Shown in pieces: positions 10,985 through 19,409 of a stretch of 64,000 nucleotides of DNA. A program made the translations under genes and the position numbers. Source of the DNA: Phytophthora colocasiae (taxonomy: Eukaryota > Oomycota > Peronosporomycetes > Peronosporales > Peronosporaceae); NCBI GenBank assembly GCA_018806915.1, contig JAGKQI010000090.1, positions 1,054,001-1,118,000 on the forward strand, written 5' to 3'. The notes beneath the pieces are model-generated. The model was not told the DNA's origin and ran no database searches. It saw only the letters and a program-made list of their open reading frames with translations. Within the stretch, counting starts at the first letter, position 1, and each line of letters opens with the position of its first letter.

Positions 10985-12290
10985 GACGGCAACTGAGTCG
11001 GTTGCATCCTAGCGTATGGCAGCGACCACACACGACCTGACCTTCCTGGGTGTGCATGTCGGGGCCCTGGCGAATTCCTCTAACGGGGGTCTCAGGCGCC
11101 ACCGCCGCCACGGTCGTCGAAGCGTGTCCAAGCGCAGGGTCTTCGTAATGTGCCACTGCTATCGTTGGAGTAGCGTTCGGAGGAACGCTTGTCTGAGCGT
11201 ACTGCTGCTGCTGCTGCTGCGCCAACATGTGCTGCGTCTGTTGCATTAGCGTGAGCATTTGTTGCATCATTGCGTTCTCAGAGCTCTTCGACTGGGGAGT
11301 GTCTTCAAAGTCAGCGTCATTCTCCACAGGAATGTGCATGTTCTTATAAAGTAGAACCGTTACCGCTTGCGGAATCGAGTCGACCATGGCGTTCGAAAGC
11401 GTAGCCTGCCACTCGCGGTTGCGTAAGTCCGACAGGAAATATTGGTATCTCATGTCCGAGTCGTAACACCGAGCGTCGTCGCATAACCTCGAGATTAAAT
11501 CTCCCCAGACCTCGGCGGACATCCCGCGCGACCGAGTCGTCTTCTTCAGGAGCTCAATTCGCTGCTGAGGCGTCTGGCAGATAAACTGGTTATAGAAACG
11601 AGTCTTCAGAGTATCAAAGTCATCGATTCGCGAATGCACCCACCACTGCTCTCCTGTCTTGCCCTTCAAACATTCACGGAACGCACTCAGCCGAAGCGTG
11701 TCATCCAAACCCTCCGTGGCACGCTCGAATGCTTCCCAAAAGCTTCCTGCTCGCTCTGCCGTAGAATCATCCGAGTAGAACGGTTGCAGCATCCTTATAG
11801 CATTCCGGATACTAGTTGGCATCCCCAACGGCGCTGGTTGTAGCCGTCCCGAAGGCACGGGGCGCTCATACCGAGGTGGAGCTCGCTCATAAGCGTTCCT
11901 AGACCAACTCTCGCGTTGCGACGCGGAGATTGGAACGCTTCCGGGTCCGAACGGTTGGGTTGGGTATGTCGTAGAGGCACTCGTCACTGCAGGTTGAGGC
12001 CTGGGTCGTTCTCCACTGACATGACTCCGTAATATCGGCGCCTCTTTTCGACGTAGTTGTCCAACCGACGAGGCAGCGGGGGCTCCAGGAGGCAAACCGG
12101 CCGACTGCGTCTGCGTCACAGGGAACGGTTGCGAGACCATTAAGAACGGTTGCAGATCCACGGTTGGGTAATTCAACGGTAGCGTTCTCGGAACGCTAGT
12201 CGACACGGGAGTCTGGACGGCGTATGCAGGGGTCGTCGTATACGAAGTCGGCGTCGTCTGAACGTGAGCCGAAAACAAGCCCTTTAGCCC
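10878..12290 (-). CDS. Gypsy Gag (capsid and zinc knuckle)
   Basis: The frame encodes a retrotransposon Gag. A Pro/Gln-rich N-terminal part is followed by a capsid-like helical region from about residue 155 ('NAIRMLQPFYSDDS', 'SFWEAFERATEGL', 'LKGKTGEQWW', 'FYNQFICQTPQQR'), which is the classic Gypsy Gag pattern. A Gln run coded by CTG repeats (complement of 11205-11225) follows. A Cys-rich end ('CGRCHTLGCNRLSCRR', then 'CSNCQTKGH') forms the RNA-binding knuckle. No ATG opens this frame directly; it is in phase with the upstream frame 13115-12291, from which it is separated only by a TAA at 12291-12293. It packages element RNA in virus-like particles. Confidence 0.75.
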   Translation of the reverse strand, partial: GLKGLFSAHVQTTPTSYTTTPAYAVQTPVSTSVPRTLPLNYPTVDLQPFLMVSQPFPVTQTQSAGLPPGAPAASSVGQLRRKEAPILRSHVSGERPRPQPAVTSASTTYPTQPFGPGSVPISASQRESWSRNAYERAPPRYERPVPSGRLQPAPLGMPTSIRNAIRMLQPFYSDDSTAERAGSFWEAFERATEGLDDTLRLSAFRECLKGKTGEQWWVHSRIDDFDTLKTRFYNQFICQTPQQRIELLKKTTRSRGMSAEVWGDLISRLCDDARCYDSDMRYQYFLSDLRNREWQATLSNAMVDSIPQAVTVLLYKNMHIPVENDADFEDTPQSKSSENAMMQQMLTLMQQTQHMLAQQQQQQYAQTSVPPNATPTIAVAHYEDPALGHASTTVAAVAPETPVRGIRQGPDMHTQEGQVVCGRCHTLGCNRLSCRRGNAVCSNCQTKGHVYVRGGDVRPSTVRHLPDETE

Positions 12291-13115
12291 TTAGTCCGCC
12301 GGACTGGAAAGATCCTTCATCGTAACATTGCGGTAGCTTGCAATAGCCCCTCTCGTTTGAGGCGTTCTCGTCGAGTGCGGAGCGTTCTCCACATACTCAC
12401 TTGTTCCAGTCCAAGCAGGGATGGACGGACGGAACGCTCCTCTAGGGAACGCTAGCGTCGGGGGATTAGCGTACCCCGGGGTCCAGGAGGCTGGAACGGT
12501 TCGCTCCTCTCTTGGGGCGGCCCACGTCTGGCTCGACACAGTCTGCTCCGAAGGCAGGAACCCCATCATGTTGTAGTAGCTTCGAGGTGAGAGGGTCGCT
12601 TGCGGTGGTCTACCTCCGGGAGGACTCTCCGTTGGCCGCGTCGCGGGGGGCTTCATCTCGAGTGGATCCTCTCGACGGGGAGGAACTGTTCGCGAAGCGT
12701 TATCCGCTCGCGGCGTGCCGGTCCTCGAGGAGGCCGTACTGGCACCTCCACTAGGGCGCCTCTGCGCCGCTCCCACTTGGTCGCCTCCGGCTCCAGCGGC
12801 CCACTGTAGTACGTTCGTCCTTACGGCGCTGAGACCCGCAGCCGTAGTCACGTCTGGGGAACCACCTTGTTCTCCCCGAACGCTTCTCTGCGACGTAGGG
12901 GTGTTTGCACCCCAAGAACGTTCCTCACTTCCGTTCCCAGCCCCTGCGGGGAACGCTTGACCCACGCTTTGGGCCTCTCCTGGTCCTATCGACTCCATCT
13001 TCACTTCAGCGATGTAGTCCTCCTTGAGCTTCTCTTCTTCCTTGTAGAGCCTAGATCCCACCCAGGGGATGTACTCCAATAAGTAACGCACAGCACTTGG
13101 GGCTTTCTCGCGCAC
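12291..13115 (-). CDS. N-terminal extension of Gag, ended by in-frame TAA
   Basis: A 274-codon frame in the same phase as Gag, reading from a GTG at 13115 with the first ATG at residue 40 ('MESIGPGEAQ'). It is rich in Gly, Pro, Ser, Thr and Arg, with 'WVGSRLYKEEEKLKED' at the front and no recognised domain. It ends at TAA 12291-12293, after which the frame immediately continues as Gag. Either the TAA is a mutation that truncates Gag, or this is a separate 5' leader product. The same phase is also open through the 5' LTR edge down to a TAA at 13164-13166, so the true start is unclear. Confidence 0.5.
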   Translation of the reverse strand: MREKAPSAVRYLLEYIPWVGSRLYKEEEKLKEDYIAEVKMESIGPGEAQSVGQAFPAGAGNGSEERSWGANTPTSQRSVRGEQGGSPDVTTAAGLSAVRTNVLQWAAGAGGDQVGAAQRRPSGGASTASSRTGTPRADNASRTVPPRREDPLEMKPPATRPTESPPGGRPPQATLSPRSYYNMMGFLPSEQTVSSQTWAAPREERTVPASWTPGYANPPTLAFPRGAFRPSIPAWTGTSEYVENAPHSTRTPQTRGAIASYRNVTMKDLSSPAD

Positions 13116-13265
13116 TGTTACCGTTCCTCGGGATCGGTCTCCTCTAAGGGTGCTCGTTCGTCCTTAACCCGGCGGAACCGTTCCGCGTCCTGGGGTTTCT
13201 CTTCTCCTTGTGCACCTTCTGAACTCTCCTTTGCCCCAATAGAGACCTTCTCCAGCAAACAGGTA

Positions 13266-13281
13266 CCCTGCTTCTCCACCA
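13266..13281 (-). other. primer-binding site
   Basis: On the minus strand TGGTGGAGAAGCAGGG starts two bases inside the 5' LTR. It begins with TGG, which would pair with the CCA end of a tRNA. I cannot name the tRNA from memory. Confidence 0.7.
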
Positions 13282-13283
13282 AA

Positions 13284-13781
13284 TGTCACGCACCTCCCTT
13301 GTCGGGGTCGGTACCTGTGGCTGTTGTCGTGAGTACGGTCCTGGGCGGGGTCTAGAGATCGGGTGAGTAGATAGAGTGTAAGCTTCTTGAATAAATGTAA
13401 TTCACGTAGATTCTTGTTCTTCACTTGACTAGGGAAATTCGTAACTAACTAAAAAAATGAAAAGCGCCGTATGGTACCACGCCCTTGGGGGTGACACCTC
13501 ACCTTTCGCACTCACCGGGCACCGTCGACGTGCCATCCGTCTTTGCAGTCTCCACTCCACCGGGGACTTGGTCTCAGTTACCTCCAGCTCCCTCCTGCCT
13601 TGGACCTCCACGTCGCCACCTAGCGCCATCATTGCAGATAGGCACCTCCTTGAAGATCCTGTACCACAGGAACGGTACTCAGGCCTGAGTCACCCAGTCG
13701 CCGTAGCTGCTTGGGTCTTTCTACTGATCGGCCGGGGTCCAACGTCGCTGGAACGGCACTCCCAATCCCGGATACGGGACA
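13284..13781 (-). repeat. 5' LTR of the Gypsy element (right copy)
   Basis: A 498 bp copy of 2169-2666 with TG..CA ends. Differences seen: TT versus AT in 'GAG(T/A)TCGGG', and C versus T in 'CCGT(C/T)TTGC' (T in this copy). For the minus-strand element this is the upstream, promoter-bearing LTR. Confidence 0.95.
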
Positions 13782-13785
13782 CCAA
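13782..13785. repeat. 4 bp target-site duplication (right copy), CCAA
   Basis: Directly follows the CA end of the right LTR and matches 2165-2168. Confidence 0.85.
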
Positions 13786-13849
13786 GTCGTTGGGGACCGA
13801 GTGAACTGCCGTTCACTAGGAGTTTGTATACTCCAAGCCTTCCTCTGTG

Positions 13850-13950
13850 TGAAGTGCTGTGTGACCCCCGTCACATGTGCTGTGCTTCGAGCTGTGCACA
13901 AAGGTCCTTGCACGTGGGATGTCGGCACATCTGGCAGTGTAGCCTTCTAG
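13850..13950 (+). pseudogene. 3' fragment of a PcF/SCR-type cysteine-rich effector gene
   Basis: About 75 bp ending in TAG at 13948-13950 are closely similar to the last third of the intact PcF-type gene at 21198-21449, including the CC-A-S-S-C block and the 'GPCTW' block. The two blocks lie in different frames, so there is at least one indel, and the 5' two thirds are missing. It lies about 70 bp beyond the retrotransposon, 4.5 kb upstream of the main array, and is a non-coding relic. Confidence 0.65.
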
Positions 13951-14222
13951 GCTAGAAATTCTAGCCGTCGATGGGACGCTATATGCAGTAAGTTTGCTGA
14001 ATCCAACGTCGCACCTGCTGCCGTTTCTGTTATTCTAGTACCGGGACAATTTTTTTTCAGACGGTAAAATCTGTTTAAATTTTTTTCAGGTTTCTCCCAG
14101 TACCAACAGTCTTTTTGATTGGCTACTTGATTGTTAGAATTCAAGTTGAAATTTTCAACCAAAGATTCTTTGGTTTCAAAGAAGAAAAAACCTAGACGAG
14201 AAGGCCATCAACAACACAGCAC
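13951..14222. other. upstream region of the crinkler-type gene; nothing specific recognised
   Basis: AT-rich with T runs at about 14050-14090. No ORF, repeat or clear initiator was found. It should contain the promoter of the gene starting at 14223. Confidence 0.4.
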
Positions 14223-16811
14223 ATGGAAGACGAGGAGAAGACTCCACTTACGCGCGTCCAGCGACTGTCGCGTGCTGCGTTCGATGCCTTGAAAGGTAAG
14301 GGCGTCTCTTGGTGTGCGTTGGAACTTTACGAGCAGCAGCTCCACGGCCACGACATCGACGACATGACCCAGAGCCTGATCAAAAATGCCGTGAAATCCG
14401 CCTATGCGGAGTTCATGAATCTCCAGCTCTCGTTGGATGATATCAATGCAGCTGGAGACGCCGCCATAGACCAGCTACGCGTGATCCAGAGCCAACCTTC
14501 CGACAGCAAGGCCACTGAGGAAATCCGCAAACTAGTACCCGAAGCTTTCAAACAAGACTACAAGGGTGATGCGGACGTGAGATTCCAGAGATACCTCACA
14601 GGGTGCTGCTACACTTATCTCACGGTTGACAGGAAAATGTACAACGCGCCATACGTGGCCATCACTCAAAGCTCGGGCTTCGGCAAGAGCCGAATTCTGA
14701 AGCGCCTGGCGGAGAAAGAGGGACCTATCAAGCATGGCAACACATCGTTTGATATGAAGGTGCTGTACGTCTGCGCACGCAAAATCAAAAGGTCGAGTGG
14801 GTACCCGCGCGCGACGCCCAAACTGTGCGATTGGCTTTTTCCTGCAGGTACCTGCACGAAGGAATATCTCTCTACTGCGCTTGAGAAAGCCTTCAGGTAC
14901 TCGGTCGAGACTTCGGACGTAAGGGAAAGTTGGAAGAAGTTGTTTGAAGTGGATGTCAACGAGACAGCTGATGGGGCTATGGCGGACGAATTGAATAGTG
15001 TCCAGCTTGATAAGCCGTATAAAAAACGGCAGAAACTCGAAGCTCGTACAACCCAGGTGCTTGTTGTGGCTATTGACGAGGCGCGGACTCTGCTCACGAT
15101 TGAAAACTCCGCTCGCGAAAACGCACTCCACATCCTACGTCGAGCTTTGAGAGAGGTGAACACAACAGATACGGTACGCAATGCCAACGGACTCGTTTTC
15201 GCGGTTTTAGTAGACACCAACTCCCGAGTACATGAGTTCGTGCCGGCACTCTCGCAGGACCCGTCTTCACGGCTGAGTGATACTAAGAGTATGGCACTAT
15301 TCCCGCCGTTCATCTTGACAGAGACCATGGACATCATGCTGGGTGTTAAATCAACATCAGACTCTGAAGAAGATGCTAAGATGTCTGATGTTGACACTGT
15401 TGATCAAAATACAAGCAGAAGCAGAGTGTTGACCACCGATGAGAAAGACGTGTGGACAGCTCTCGTGTCGATGGGCCGGCCCTTGTGGCGTAGTATGGAC
15501 GACACTAAAAAGAGTTTACCGGAGAGAAAGGATATACTGACCTGGTTCGCTGCCAGAAAATTGCTTATCGGTCTTGAGATGAACACATCTGCGAGCTACA
15601 CGGACTCGACTCTCCACGGTGTGTCGTCGCTGTTCTGCCGCATTGGACTGCGTCCATATGCGAGCAGCCCGATAGCGACGCGCTTGGTCGCCGACTTCAT
15701 GAGTGTCTTACACTACGTGACGTACAAGAACGACGCCCAGATCAGCGGCTACGTGTCTGACCCGATCCTGACGTTTGGCGCATCGAGAATGTGGTATCAG
15801 TTCGAGAATCCTACTACTAATGTGCCGTCTGTACTGGAGTCCGACATCCTCCCCCAGTTAGAGACCATACTGATCAATGGTCTGATCGACCCCGGCAACA
15901 TTGGCGAACTGGTGGCACGCATCTTCCTGTTGTTGGCGATGGATGCGGTGGCGATGGGCTCATCCGACAAACAGACGTTTGGCTTCTCCGGGGGGTTTTG
16001 CGATGTCATGAAGTTTGTGGAAATGCTTGTGGGTGACAATCCGTATCGTCAGGACCAGGACGTTATGATTTCGTACAAGGACTGGCTGGAGTACTGGAAC
16101 GGCTGGAAAGTTTGCTTCAGTCACTTTGTAGATTTACAAGAAGAACCGACGGAGGACGTTTTGTGGAAGATGTTAGATCGCCGAGCCGCGGGCACGTTTC
16201 CTCGCGGGCAAAAAGGAGCGGATCTTATTATTCCGATTCTCCGCCCGAAATGTGACTCGTATCCAGAGGGAAAGGTCTCGTTCATCGTGGTGCAAGTCAA
16301 GAACCGAGCGTATAAAGACGATAAGTTTCCTGATTCCGCGCTACGAAAGTTATCGTGCCCGTACGTGTTCACAAAGGCAAACAGCCTTTCCAAGTTCAAG
16401 AACCATGAGGTGATTCGATTGTATGTGAGTCTACGGGAAGTGCTGGATAAGGCCCACTTTGCCCAATCTATCGTGACGAACGAAATTAAAGAAACAACAA
16501 GTGTGAAGAAACTCATGGAACTCAACCACAAAAAGGATTTTGATGGTTCACTGTGCGTCCGTGGAGTGTTGGCGCCGGGCATGAACAAAAGATGGTCATT
16601 TTTGACGGCGGGGTTGGCTGAAAGGCTGCGTGTTATTGCCAACTCTGCGTGGTGGGACGGCGAGTTGCAAGTCAAGTACGACCTGAAGAGCCGCGACGCT
16701 TATGAAAAGGTGAAAAAGCAGAACCCTCTTTCGCGTGTGCTCTCGGCAGATGATGCGGAGAAAATGGCATTGCACACGCTGAAGTTCGCTTCAAAAATGA
16801 AAACCAAGTAA
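14223..16811 (+). CDS. crinkler (CRN/CR-toxin)-type protein: P-loop NTPase plus PD-(D/E)XK-like nuclease
   Basis: A single-exon 862-residue protein. An N-terminal helical region (1-140) is followed by a Walker A motif 'QSSGFGKSR' near residues 149-157. A hydrophobic strand and Walker B 'VLVVAIDEARTLL' lie near 279-291. A long helical middle ends in a C-terminal nuclease-like region with Asp in 'GADLIIPIL' near 662-670 and 'IVVQVKN' near 690, fitting the D...(E/Q)xK pattern of restriction-endonuclease folds. This NTPase-nuclease pairing is that of the eukaryotic CR-toxin/crinkler superfamily, whose oomycete members act as effectors in host nuclei. There is no obvious signal peptide and no canonical LFLAK/DWL N-terminal delivery region, so it may be a non-secreted ancestral type or use an unrecognised leader. 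The frame is intact, and the gene sits beside a PcF-type array and a young retrotransposon. Confidence 0.7.
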   Translation: MEDEEKTPLTRVQRLSRAAFDALKGKGVSWCALELYEQQLHGHDIDDMTQSLIKNAVKSAYAEFMNLQLSLDDINAAGDAAIDQLRVIQSQPSDSKATEEIRKLVPEAFKQDYKGDADVRFQRYLTGCCYTYLTVDRKMYNAPYVAITQSSGFGKSRILKRLAEKEGPIKHGNTSFDMKVLYVCARKIKRSSGYPRATPKLCDWLFPAGTCTKEYLSTALEKAFRYSVETSDVRESWKKLFEVDVNETADGAMADELNSVQLDKPYKKRQKLEARTTQVLVVAIDEARTLLTIENSARENALHILRRALREVNTTDTVRNANGLVFAVLVDTNSRVHEFVPALSQDPSSRLSDTKSMALFPPFILTETMDIMLGVKSTSDSEEDAKMSDVDTVDQNTSRSRVLTTDEKDVWTALVSMGRPLWRSMDDTKKSLPERKDILTWFAARKLLIGLEMNTSASYTDSTLHGVSSLFCRIGLRPYASSPIATRLVADFMSVLHYVTYKNDAQISGYVSDPILTFGASRMWYQFENPTTNVPSVLESDILPQLETILINGLIDPGNIGELVARIFLLLAMDAVAMGSSDKQTFGFSGGFCDVMKFVEMLVGDNPYRQDQDVMISYKDWLEYWNGWKVCFSHFVDLQEEPTEDVLWKMLDRRAAGTFPRGQKGADLIIPILRPKCDSYPEGKVSFIVVQVKNRAYKDDKFPDSALRKLSCPYVFTKANSLSKFKNHEVIRLYVSLREVLDKAHFAQSIVTNEIKETTSVKKLMELNHKKDFDGSLCVRGVLAPGMNKRWSFLTAGLAERLRVIANSAWWDGELQVKYDLKSRDAYEKVKKQNPLSRVLSADDAEKMALHTLKFASKMKTK

Positions 16812-17258
16812 GAACCAAGAGAGGGAATGTCTGCCAAGTCTTTGACTTGCCCGGTGTATTGATCCAGTCGCATCATCTTTTCTCCGAGGAAGTATCCGAC
16901 GTGTAAATGTCCTTGATCTTCCTTACGCTGGTGCCGGGCATCATTCGCAGAAGAGTTAGCAGCTTCGTTCCACGGATTAACGCTTATATGACTCACTTTC
17001 GTTCCAGAATCCAAGTGTTCTTACCACAGAATTATTGTACATTGTCGTTCATCTTCGCGCAGTTGTTGATGAAAGCCAACGACATGCACAGAACTCGCTG
17101 GCTGTCCACTGCATCTTGATGAATGCACTCGAACTCCTGGATTTTTTCATATTGTTCGAAAGCAGCGAAGTTCGACCGAGGGACTTGACGCTGACGTAGT
17201 GGCCATGTGAACTTCAACTACAGCCTCTACAACGTCGACGTCGTGGGCTTCGATCTGC
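16812..17258. other. intergenic; no gene recognised
   Basis: Short minus-strand frames (17217-17032 and 17014-16700) give Cys/Gln-containing peptides that I do not recognise. The second overlaps the end of the crinkler-type gene and is probably chance. It may be debris of the M96-like pseudogene or an old element. Confidence 0.3.
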
Positions 17259-18155
17259 TTGGACGCAGACTCAGCTTGGCCGACTGAGCGCATTGGCATA
17301 GTAAAGAAGGGTTCGTGTACATCTAGGACGCACGAGCGGGATTCACCGTTGAGTGTGATACTTGATGTACCCCGGGACTATCGGCCAACAGCGGATGCCT
17401 TTGCTTATCAAGACAAACCTTATTGTGACGGTAAAGCGTACGGGCCAAGCGTGAGATTTGTACGGAAGCGCAGGGCACGCTACAGAAGACGCGCTGGTGC
17501 AGCTTGTAGCACCCCATGAAGAGCTTTCTCGACGCGAGATTCTCCGTTCCGTGAAGACTCTGAAGCTTGAGGATTGAGGACGCTCGTGGGTTTATACGGC
17601 AAAGGTTGACTTATTTAACCCCTACCAACTCTTTATCAGAGGTTCGAGAACGACGCAGGGGATTACTGGGCCGTAAGATTCACGACAACCCCATTCGAGT
17701 CTGCTCGAAGTGTCAAGCAAGTATTCGATCTGGTCATTTATTTCCTATCCAACAGTGAAATCAGCATCTCCGAGAAGGTGGGGCATTTAACCGTTCGAGA
17801 AGATGGAGATAACCGCGAACAGGGAATCGTACAGAACCGACTCGTGTCGGTGACTGGAAAGGGACTACACATGGAGACGAACAGTACATATTATCTTTCA
17901 CGAGTACTGGGACGCTGGAACGGGAAATGAAGATGCCTATAGACGAGAGACATCCGTAGAGCGTATCCGAGTAAGCAGCAAGAGAAGGTTGTTGTGTTGA
18001 CGCTGTGGTCGCATTCGCATCTCCGTCGTCCCAATTTCCCTGTTCTGAAGGACGCGTGGCACGAGCTCCGGGAGAATATGGACCGCTGGAGTCAGAATAT
18101 GCACAAGAACATTTTGGAGACGCTGGAGCCAAGTATTCAAGAACCAACGCACTAG
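17259..18155 (+). pseudogene. remnant of an M96 mating-specific/START-like family protein
   Basis: Reading across three plus-strand frames gives a coherent protein trace. 'RPTADAFAYQD' and 'YGPSVRFVRK' lie at about 17380-17470. After a shift come 'VQLVAPHEELSRREI' and 'DLFNPYQLFIRGSRTT' (about 17490-17660), then 'TPFESARSVKQVFDLVIYF' and 'GHLTVREDGDNREQGI' (about 17690-17840), and finally 'LRENMDRWSQNMHKNI' (about 18065-18115). This matches my recollection of the large oomycete family annotated as M96 mating-specific proteins. At least three indels or stops break it and the N-terminus is missing. Confidence 0.5.
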
Positions 18156-18439
18156 GATTTCGTGTATTTTGAAACTCCTTTTGCTTCCGATGCAGTGTCA
18201 AGGGCCTGCGTGCAGGCCGTCTGGATGTTCACGCACCAAGTTCTGGAGCACATCAAAGTGCAGCAGAACTTTGAGCGTGAACATTCACGCAGCCTAAAGC
18301 TCGAACGTGGCCAAGAAACGGGCGTAAACACTTCTTATTTCTCACCAATGATCTATTCTACTCAGCAGAAGTAGAGTTTCAAGGACTGGATCTATGGATC
18401 TGTCTTTCTGCAATGAGATTTCCCGAAGCTCAGTTCTCT

Positions 18440-18456
18440 TCAGTTCTCAATTTGCC
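18440..18456 (+). promoter_or_regulatory. Inr+FPR-type core promoter, PcF copy A
   Basis: TCAGTTCTCAATTTGCC fits the oomycete initiator (TCAKTYY) followed by the flanking promoter region (CAWTTTNC). It is conserved at the same place in the other copies, although the gene below it is broken. Confidence 0.55.
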
Positions 18457-18499
18457 AAGGACACTCCACTACCAAAAGGATCACAACCAAGTACTGTAC

Positions 18500-18857
18500 G
18501 TGTGCCTTGCTGCCGTCTTCGCCATTGTGGCTACTACCGCCAATGCCAATCTGTAGGGGCCAGAACTCAGGCCAGAACGCCTATATCAGCTCGTGCTGCT
18601 GGCAGTATGAAGCGAATACTGTCGCAAACTTCGACGCGTGCTGCGCTTCGAGCTGTGCCAACAACAGTCCTTGCGAGTGGGCAGATTTCGGTTCATCTTA
18701 TGCTGAAAAGGCCCTTCATGTTGCACTCGTGGTCAGGAACTACAACGGTATCAAAAGTGTGGACAATCTCACGGATGCTCTCGCGACGGAGAATCTTTGG
18801 TCGGTGCGGAAGAAATATAGTACAGTAGTTGGAATTGCCCACGACTTTAAACGATAA
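18500..18857 (+). pseudogene. PcF/SCR-type cysteine-rich gene, copy A, broken
   Basis: The secretory-leader part (about 18500-18550) and the cysteine-rich part (about 18560-18710) lie in different frames. The bases that carry the ATG in the other copies are missing or altered, and a TAG follows the leader. The cysteine part keeps the CC..CC..C..C spacing of the family. Beyond it the frame runs on to 18857 with no family similarity, because the normal stop is lost. No secreted product is expected. Confidence 0.7.
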
Positions 18858-19207
18858 TATTGAAGTATACTTGACCTCTTTTTGAAGCAGCTTCCGACAT
18901 ACCGTTCACTCCTTTTCCACATTGGCCAAGAAAACATCCGTGAACGTTCAGGCAGCATGCAGTCTAATAAACAGTGTAAACATGCGTGAACATTCATGCA
19001 GTGTGCTACAGAACTTGGTCAAGAAACGTGCGTAAACACCCAGTGTTAACTGTATTTCTCACCGATAATCTATTCTACTCAGTAGAAGTTTCGAAGGCGA
19101 CAGCCGACTGGATCATTGGTAATCTCTGGATCTGTCTTTCATGGTTCGTCATCATGAGGCTGCACCTGGCTTGTTCTTTAGGATGGCAATCCGCAAGTTC
19201 ATTCTCT

Positions 19208-19224
19208 TCACTTCTCAATTTGCC
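19208..19224 (+). promoter_or_regulatory. Inr+FPR-type core promoter, PcF copy B
   Basis: TCACTTCTCAATTTGCC, 46 bp upstream of the ATG at 19270, equivalent to the elements at 18440 and 21140. Confidence 0.55.
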
Positions 19225-19409
19225 AAGGACACCCCCCACTCCCAAAAGGATCGCAACCAAGTATCAACGATGAACGCAAAGGTGTGTCTCGTTTCCCTCT
19301 TCGCCATTGTGGCCACCACTGTCAATGCCCAGGCACCGAAGCTCTGCCAACCAGGCTGCGGAGGCCAGAACGCCTATATCAGCTCGTGCTGCCAGCAGTA
19401 TGAAGCCAC

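Larger units (their letters stand above)
2169..13781 (-). mobile_element. complete but coding-defective Ty3/Gypsy LTR retrotransposon with extra divergent genes
   Basis: The element has two 498 bp LTRs (2169-2666 and 13284-13781) with TG..CA ends, a 4 bp CCAA target duplication, a polypurine tract at 2667 and a primer-binding site at 13266-13281. Genes gag, protease, RT, RNase H and integrase occur in that order on the minus strand, which is the Ty3/Gypsy order; a chromodomain-like tail follows the integrase. By eye the LTRs differ at two positions (2243/13358 and 2426/13541), so insertion is recent. Despite this, gag-pol contains at least one TAA, two TAG and several frameshifts. Between pol and the 3' LTR there are about 3.8 kb with a sense membrane ORF and an antisense ORF, unusual for the family. 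The interior is loaded with GAACGC/GAACGG motifs. The element is 11.6 kb, against roughly 5-7 kb for a typical Ty3/Gypsy element. Confidence 0.95.

Noticed and set aside
11205..11225. CTG/CAG trinucleotide expansion
   Set aside because: About five to six triplets coding a Gln run in Gag; ordinary length.
14532..15397. Long minus-strand ORFs under the crinkler-type gene
   Set aside because: They overlap an intact 862-residue gene with clear motifs and have no recognisable content of their own; shadows of codon use.
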